A stretch of 64,000 bases of DNA from Treponema socranskii subsp. buccale (GTDB lineage: Bacteria > Spirochaetota > Spirochaetia > Treponematales > Treponemataceae): contig NZ_CP054258.1 in NCBI RefSeq assembly GCF_024181585.1, positions 310,001 through 374,000 of the forward strand. The letters are read 5' to 3'. Below the pieces are notes generated by a model. That model saw nothing but the letters and a program-made list of their open reading frames with translations, was not told the origin of the DNA and did not search any database. Positions within the stretch are counted from its first letter, which is position 1. Every line of letters starts with the position of its first letter. The position numbers were made by a program, and so were the translations under genes. Shown here in pieces: positions 58,578-64,000 of the stretch.

Positions 58578-61500
58578 TTATCGGAGATCGTTATGCTTTT
58601 TTGCGGACGGAGCGCGCGCTGCGTGCCGTCGTACATCGCTTCGGCAAAGAGCGGCGGCACCGTGTACTTCCCTGCGTTGACGGCTCGCACTTTGTACGTG
58701 AACGTTTTAAGTTCCTGCGTCACCGTGCCGAAGAGCACGAGGCGGTCTTCGCGTATGTCGACATAATCGGGTTCCCAGCCGGTATCGCTTTCGCGTACGG
58801 ACGCGATATCCGCTTCCAAACCGCACGGCAGCATATCGACGACGGCGACGTTGCGTATCGATTTGTTTTTCGTCGAACGGACATTCACTCTTACCGTCAC
58901 TTCATCGCCGAGTTTTACCGCATCGATTTTTTTGCCGTCCGCATCGACAAATTCGCGGTACACTTCGATGCCGTCTTTCGTTTCGCCTGAGGGGATATCG
59001 TGCAAAAATCCGCCCTGCGTCACTTGATAAAAGAGATTCGTCTTTTCGTCGTTCGTCAAGCGAAGCTTTTGCGCATCGGAAGAGAACTCGGCGGTAAAGA
59101 CTTTTTCGCCCTGCGGCGTAAGAGTCTTCGTCGTTTTGCCCGCTTCCTGTGTAACGGTAAATTTTCCCGTTTCAGATGTGGGCATTGCCGCGAGATAACT
59201 TTTTATCGCGATGAGCGTCATCGCGGCCGAAAGGGATGCGTAACGGCGATGAACGATTTCGCCTTCGATCGATTCGAGCAGATGTGCGGAAACGGCGGAA
59301 AGTTTTTCCGGATAATATTCCGAAATGAGGTAGAGGTACGCCGATTTGAAATACAAGTCATCTTCGAAAAAGCCGATGGGATCGGCCGTTTTGACACCGC
59401 GTTTTACGCGCGAAACGAGCTTTTCGCCTTCCGACGCCATGCCGAGCATTTTATAAGAGGCGGCGAGGAAAACGCCCGCAACGGAAGCTTTATCGTCGCG
59501 ATCCATATCTTTACGCAGAGAATTGATATAATCCGTCGTCACCGTTTCATTCCGCGTGAGTACGTAAACGCAGAACGCGCGGCCGTATACGCCGCCGTCC
59601 GTGTCGGCCGCCCTCTTTTTCAAAACGCCGAGCAGATTGTTAAAAAACACGTCGGGGACGTAATAGCCGTTTTCGCGTGCGTCGGTTAAAAACATTGCAC
59701 AGTATGCGTCGAGCGCAGCCCAGCTTTCCGAACGGTGCGTCCAAAATCCGATCGACCCGTCCGACTTTTGTCTCGACTGAAGAGCTGCGACGACATTGTC
59801 GATCGCTTCCTGCGCGTCCGCTTTCGTTTTGCCCGACTCTTTGAGCAAGTCGGGGAACAGGTACGGGTAGGCCATACTCACTTGCTGCTCAGAACAGCCG
59901 TACGGATATTTTTCGAGATAAAACTGCAAGCCCTTTGCCAGTCCGCTCGGCAGATACGAAAGCGCGATTTCCCGCGTCGCGTATTCGTTGTACATTTTTT
60001 TATCGACGTCGACGCTCGCTTTGTCTTTTGTGACGCGCCCGCTCGTCAGCCATACCTGATACGGCATGGACGGACGGACGCTCATCGAGGAAGTGATGCG
60101 CGACGAATGAGAAGCGCCCTTTGCAGTAAATGCGATATCCGCAGCTCCGAGTACGTCATTCGTTTTTATGCCGAACGTCGCCGTCGCATCCCGTCCTTCG
60201 GGAATCTTGAGCGTTACCGACTGCGCGGATGTGATCGAAAAGTGAGCGGTCGGAACGGCGCTGAGCACGACGGATGCATCGCTGCCCGAACCCTTATCGT
60301 TGTTCGTTACCGTCACCGATATGTCGAAAGTATCTCCGGGAGAGGCGAAGGTCGGAGCATTCGGCACGATGACGTAAGTGTCTTTTATCTCCGACGACGC
60401 CTGTGCGACGCCTATCGACTCGGACGATACGGCTACGGCCATAACGCGGAGGCTTCCGTTGAAGTAATCGGGAATGCGATACGTAAGATTTCTCTTTTGA
60501 GGTCCCGTATCGACGATACCCGACCAATAGGCGACCGGCTCGTTTTGTTTTCGCTTAAAAGGATTCAAATTGTGCGCGAGCAGCTCGTAGTCTCCGCCGC
60601 CGCCTGCCGCAGCGAGCGTACGGAGGATATTGTATTCGGGCAAAACCAAATCGAGCACTTGAGACGTCGAAACTTCGAGCGCGCGCTTTTTAAAAAAGTA
60701 TGCAAGCGGATCGGGCGTCTTATAGTGTGCAACTTGCAAAATACCTTCGTCGATCGCCATGACGACGATTTTTCCCGGCCTCTTACTCGAATACGAAATC
60801 GTATAATCGGTTCCGGGCTTCGCTTCACGCGCTACGTCGAGCGTGATTTCGTTTGTACGCCGTTCGAGGCTGACCGAAAACGGAACGGCCGCATAGCAGA
60901 AGGGGCTCATGTAGATTTCTTCGGAGTCGTAGGAGCGCGCGTACATGATCGTGATATAGCCGTTCCCTTCAAGTCCCTGCGGAATCGCGATCGACTGCAG
61001 CGAGGACGCACCGTCGGAACGGAACCATTTGTACGTATACACTTTATCGCGTTCGACGGCGATGAGACCGCTTCCCGCATACGGCGCTTTGATAAAAATC
61101 TGTGCCGTTTCTCCCGGACGGAAATCGCTTTTTTCCATCTTTACTTCGAGCTCTGCGGTACGCGACAGGCTTCGCTGCAAATTCTTTTCGCCGATAACGG
61201 AAAACGGAGTTTTATTAAATTCGAGCCCCGCACCGTTTTTGAGCGTCAGCGTAAAATCGCCTTCATCCGAAACGGGCAGGCGATATTTCAATCCCGCTTC
61301 GGGGATCGTAACCGTTTTCGTAAATACCGGATATTCTTTTTTTACCGATTGATATTTATACGCGCCGTTCGGCTGCTTGACGAGCACGGACACGTAGCGG
61401 TTTTCCGTCACGGCAAGTTCGACTCCCGACACCGCTCTCTGTTTGAGGTCGGGGCCGACCGCGATGAGCGTCAGTTCGCGCGCCGAATCCTTTTTGATGT

Positions 61501-64000
61501 ACGAAAGATCGCCGTCGGCTTTTACGCCGATGAGATATTCGAGCGGGGAAACGTACACCGACGACTGTGAAGAGACCGCGCGGCCGCTGCCTTTTTCGTA
61601 ACCGTCGGCCGTAAAGGTCATGCGGTACGACGCTTTGGCAAATTTTTCGACGTCGAGCGCGAACTCAGCCCGTCCTTCATCGTCGGTCGTCTTTTCGTCG
61701 AGCGTTTCCGTATACGAATCTTTTCCGGTATACGGATCGGAAAATACGTAGCCGCGGTACTGCGGAAAGCGCATATATCCCGGAGCGAGCGAAATCTCCG
61801 CCGAAACTTTATTGCCCGCCGCGACCGTGCCGAAGAGGTTTCTCAGCTTTACGACACCCGTAAGCTTTGCCGGCCGGATCCAACCTAAAGCCGGAAGCGG
61901 GTCGAAAGCCGTCGAAATCGAAAGCGTATCCGGCAAAAATTCTTCGACTTTGACCGTTTCGTTTCCGAGGAAAACGCGTTCGATTTTTCCGTCGGAACGC
62001 TGTTTTCTGAAATATGCGGAAACGTTGTATTCGCCGGTCGGAGAGTAGGATTGCGTGGAGAATTTGATTTCTTCAAAGCCCGCGTCGTTGAGCGCGAATT
62101 CTTTGTCGACTATCTCCGTGCCGTTCGGATCCGTGACGACGTAGGCGAGAGGAGTTCCCGCAAGGCTTTTCGCCCAATTTCCCGCTTTGACGATGAGACC
62201 GAGTTTTGCCGTATCTCCCGGCCGGTAGATGCCGCGGTCTGAAAAAATATAGGTGTGAATCGCATCGGGGTCGAGCGCGCCGTATTCGCCGCCCGTATTG
62301 AAATCCGAATAATCGAGCGAACGTCCGTAATCGGCATACGGCATAAATGCGAAGTCGCCTCCGTTTATCGCAGTATAGGCGACGGGACGATGTTCCTTGT
62401 TGTTCATCGAAAGAGAAGGAAGCGTTACGTGGCCGTCGGATGCCGTAACGCCCGAAGCGAGCGTGTCGCCGTTGAGCGCGACGACTCGTATTTCGGAACC
62501 CGCGACAGGGCGCCCCGTCGCAATCGACTGCACGAATACGTCGCAGGTTTTGTCGGCATTTTTTTTAACGATGATCCCCTGATCGGTTACGAGGATGAGC
62601 CGCTCGTCGCCGCTTCCATTTTTTTCGCTCGACACGCGGAACAAAAAGAGACCGTACTTGAGATGCTGCGACGGGATCGAATTCAAATAGCCTGAAAAAT
62701 CGAAGTTCGTATACGACGGTTTTTTCGCGCTCGTCGCAGCGACCGAAGCGTCGGAACGATAGACCGCACTCACATTGTTTTGATTGAAGATATAGTCGTA
62801 GTTGAACGAAAAATTTTTCATATCGCCGTTCGACATCGACGCGATGTGATTGATTTCGTCGCTTTGCATGCGCCACACCGTGTAGTACACTTTGTCGACG
62901 CCGCGCGTGAGCACCGGAATTTTTTTGCTGCCGCGCATCGAAATGATCGTACCGTCCGATAAAATCGTCGTCTCTTTCGGATAGGAGCGCACCTTTACGA
63001 CTTCTTCATACGGATCGGTCAGATAATAATCGCCGTAAAATTTCGCACCGTCTTTTACCGCGACGTACAGATACGCGCCCGGCTTCGCATCGATTACAAA
63101 CGAATGCATCGTATCGTATTCGAGTTCCGACGGCAACGCCGTAAACGAAAGCGCTTTACTGTTTTTAATAACGGTGTCGGTAACCTCTTCTTCGCTGTAC
63201 CACTCGTAATCTTTTGCGCCGCGCCTGCCCGGTTCTGCGGGTTTATCCTGCGGCAGTTCGTATACCGAAAGCGCGCTTTGCAAATTGTCGGCGCTTATCT
63301 TTGCCGTCGTTTCGATCGCGATCACCTGCTCGTATTCCTGCGCGTCGTTTTTGACAAGGGTAAAATCTATCGATTCGATTTTGGCATAGCTTGAAGAGCC
63401 GGGAACGGTAACCGATGCCGTCATCTTTTTCAAAGGCGACCCGCCCGAAGTCGATTTGATTCCCGCCGCAATCGCGATGTTCATCGTTACGTCTTTTGCA
63501 GGCACGCCGAGCGGTTCGGACGCGAAAAACGCCGTGCGCTTATCGTCGCTCAAACCCGCCGTGACCGTATAGCTGCGTTTTTCGAAAGTGCCGCTTTTCG
63601 GATTTTTCATATCGGGAGAAAGCGAGACGAGCTTTTCTATGCCGTCGGAGTTTATCGGAAAATTCGCACGAAGCGAAAAAGAGATATATTTTTTTGCGGG
63701 GTCGGCGGCGTCGATGCAGAATTCCTCATCTTCGATTTCCGCATAAAAATCGTCGGTTGAAAATTTTGCCGTATACGAACGGATTTTAACGTGGTCTGCA
63801 AAATCTTTTTTTGAAAACGAAATCTGATACTGCGTACCGAGCGGCCACGGCTCGGAAGGCGTAAAGACGAGTTCGTCGGAACCGATCCATCGCCACTCGC
63901 CTGCCATATCGGGTTTCATCGTTATGCCGCCGGCAACGATTTTATCGGCATCGTCTATTTTCGCCGCGGAACCGTTGAATGAAACGACGAGCGGATCTTT
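58574..64000 (-). CDS. Bacterial alpha-2-macroglobulin, partial at the right edge
   Basis: At least 1809 residues of a YfhM-type periplasmic protease trap; the frame is open to the right edge, so the signal peptide and first MG domains are missing. Visible parts are MG domains, the bait-like middle (SLERRTNEITLDVAR), a long ALPEYNILRTLAA region, and the thioester motif YPYGCSEQQ in the complement-like alpha/alpha barrel (YLEKYPYGCSEQQVSMAYPYL), so the covalent-trap Cys and Gln are intact. The C-terminal receptor-like domain ends ALRPQKSITISDK. It overlaps pbpC by four bases; the two are coexpressed. Confidence 0.95.
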   Translation of the reverse strand, partial: KDPLVVSFNGSAAKIDDADKIVAGGITMKPDMAGEWRWIGSDELVFTPSEPWPLGTQYQISFSKKDFADHVKIRSYTAKFSTDDFYAEIEDEEFCIDAADPAKKYISFSLRANFPINSDGIEKLVSLSPDMKNPKSGTFEKRSYTVTAGLSDDKRTAFFASEPLGVPAKDVTMNIAIAAGIKSTSGGSPLKKMTASVTVPGSSSYAKIESIDFTLVKNDAQEYEQVIAIETTAKISADNLQSALSVYELPQDKPAEPGRRGAKDYEWYSEEEVTDTVIKNSKALSFTALPSELEYDTMHSFVIDAKPGAYLYVAVKDGAKFYGDYYLTDPYEEVVKVRSYPKETTILSDGTIISMRGSKKIPVLTRGVDKVYYTVWRMQSDEINHIASMSNGDMKNFSFNYDYIFNQNNVSAVYRSDASVAATSAKKPSYTNFDFSGYLNSIPSQHLKYGLFLFRVSSEKNGSGDERLILVTDQGIIVKKNADKTCDVFVQSIATGRPVAGSEIRVVALNGDTLASGVTASDGHVTLPSLSMNNKEHRPVAYTAINGGDFAFMPYADYGRSLDYSDFNTGGEYGALDPDAIHTYIFSDRGIYRPGDTAKLGLIVKAGNWAKSLAGTPLAYVVTDPNGTEIVDKEFALNDAGFEEIKFSTQSYSPTGEYNVSAYFRKQRSDGKIERVFLGNETVKVEEFLPDTLSISTAFDPLPALGWIRPAKLTGVVKLRNLFGTVAAGNKVSAEISLAPGYMRFPQYRGYVFSDPYTGKDSYTETLDEKTTDDEGRAEFALDVEKFAKASYRMTFTADGYEKGSGRAVSSQSSVYVSPLEYLIGVKADGDLSYIKKDSARELTLIAVGPDLKQRAVSGVELAVTENRYVSVLVKQPNGAYKYQSVKKEYPVFTKTVTIPEAGLKYRLPVSDEGDFTLTLKNGAGLEFNKTPFSVIGEKNLQRSLSRTAELEVKMEKSDFRPGETAQIFIKAPYAGSGLIAVERDKVYTYKWFRSDGASSLQSIAIPQGLEGNGYITIMYARSYDSEEIYMSPFCYAAVPFSVSLERRTNEITLDVAREAKPGTDYTISYSSKRPGKIVVMAIDEGILQVAHYKTPDPLAYFFKKRALEVSTSQVLDLVLPEYNILRTLAAAGGGGDYELLAHNLNPFKRKQNEPVAYWSGIVDTGPQKRNLTYRIPDYFNGSLRVMAVAVSSESIGVAQASSEIKDTYVIVPNAPTFASPGDTFDISVTVTNNDKGSGSDASVVLSAVPTAHFSITSAQSVTLKIPEGRDATATFGIKTNDVLGAADIAFTAKGASHSSRITSSMSVRPSMPYQVWLTSGRVTKDKASVDVDKKMYNEYATREIALSYLPSGLAKGLQFYLEKYPYGCSEQQVSMAYPYLFPDLLKESGKTKADAQEAIDNVVAALQSRQKSDGSIGFWTHRSESWAALDAYCAMFLTDARENGYYVPDVFFNNLLGVLKKRAADTDGGVYGRAFCVYVLTRNETVTTDYINSLRKDMDRDDKASVAGVFLAASYKMLGMASEGEKLVSRVKRGVKTADPIGFFEDDLYFKSAYLYLISEYYPEKLSAVSAHLLESIEGEIVHRRYASLSAAMTLIAIKSYLAAMPTSETGKFTVTQEAGKTTKTLTPQGEKVFTAEFSSDAQKLRLTNDEKTNLFYQVTQGGFLHDIPSGETKDGIEVYREFVDADGKKIDAVKLGDEVTVRVNVRSTKNKSIRNVAVVDMLPCGLEADIASVRESDTGWEPDYVDIREDRLVLFGTVTQELKTFTYKVRAVNAGKYTVPPLFAEAMYDGTQRALRPQKSITISDK

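Noticed and set aside
59735-61570. 611-codon open frame on the plus strand
   Set aside because: It is antisense to the alpha-2-macroglobulin gene, Arg/Phe-rich without any recognisable domain, and is explained by the codon bias of the real gene.

Overview
The window reads as a chromosomal segment of a host-associated spirochaete, most likely a Treponema. This is inferred from gene content and permissive lipoprotein signals; no 16S gene is present. Supporting content includes a DUF4954 beta-helix protein, the TIGR03545/TIGR03546 pair, ThrH, a flavodiiron protein, several OmpA-less beta-barrels and relaxed lipoboxes. No rRNA, tRNA or CRISPR array was found.

Layout. 1-4.2 kb: a partial zinc-peptidase-like gene, a PD-(D/E)XK-like protein, and a minus-strand group uppP, a secreted protein and nnr. 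4.2-12.3 kb: a minus-strand amino-sugar operon, read lacI, nagB, Na+/solute symporter, N-acylglucosamine 2-epimerase, a cytoplasmic ceramidase-like hydrolase, a SIS sugar isomerase and nagA. It sits behind a LacI-type operator-promoter. 12.5-20 kb: a site-2 protease, two AT-rich secreted paralogues, TIGR03545/46, a flavodiiron protein and a PlsC-type acyltransferase. 20.1-23.5 kb: an AT-rich accessory block of toxin-antitoxin modules (DUF2442/DUF4160, HicAB, VapBC) and decayed genes, with integron attC-like sites directly after hicB and vapC. 23.8-38.5 kb: envelope genes, namely a repeat lipoprotein, a 2155-residue Ig-like lipoprotein, a 1557-residue Ig-like protein ending in an outer-membrane barrel, and a Wzi-like barrel. 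38.6-45.8 kb: an FMN oxidoreductase, ftsK, a lone CBM48 protein, and metK-nth-mscS. 45.9-64 kb: phosphohexomutase, a hairpin-rich repeat block, DUF4954, thrH, ushA-like, e(P4) phosphatase, UMP kinase, a threonine-synthase-like protein lacking the PLP lysine, and the pbpC/alpha-2-macroglobulin pair, which runs off the right edge.

Two patterns stand out. First, about nine genes lack a Shine-Dalgarno sequence and have a sigma70 -10 box ending 6-8 nt before the ATG, which predicts leaderless mRNAs; most other genes have a strong GGAGG. Second, the TA block looks like the eroded remains of an integron cassette array in which hicB and vapC share a 25-nt 3' end.
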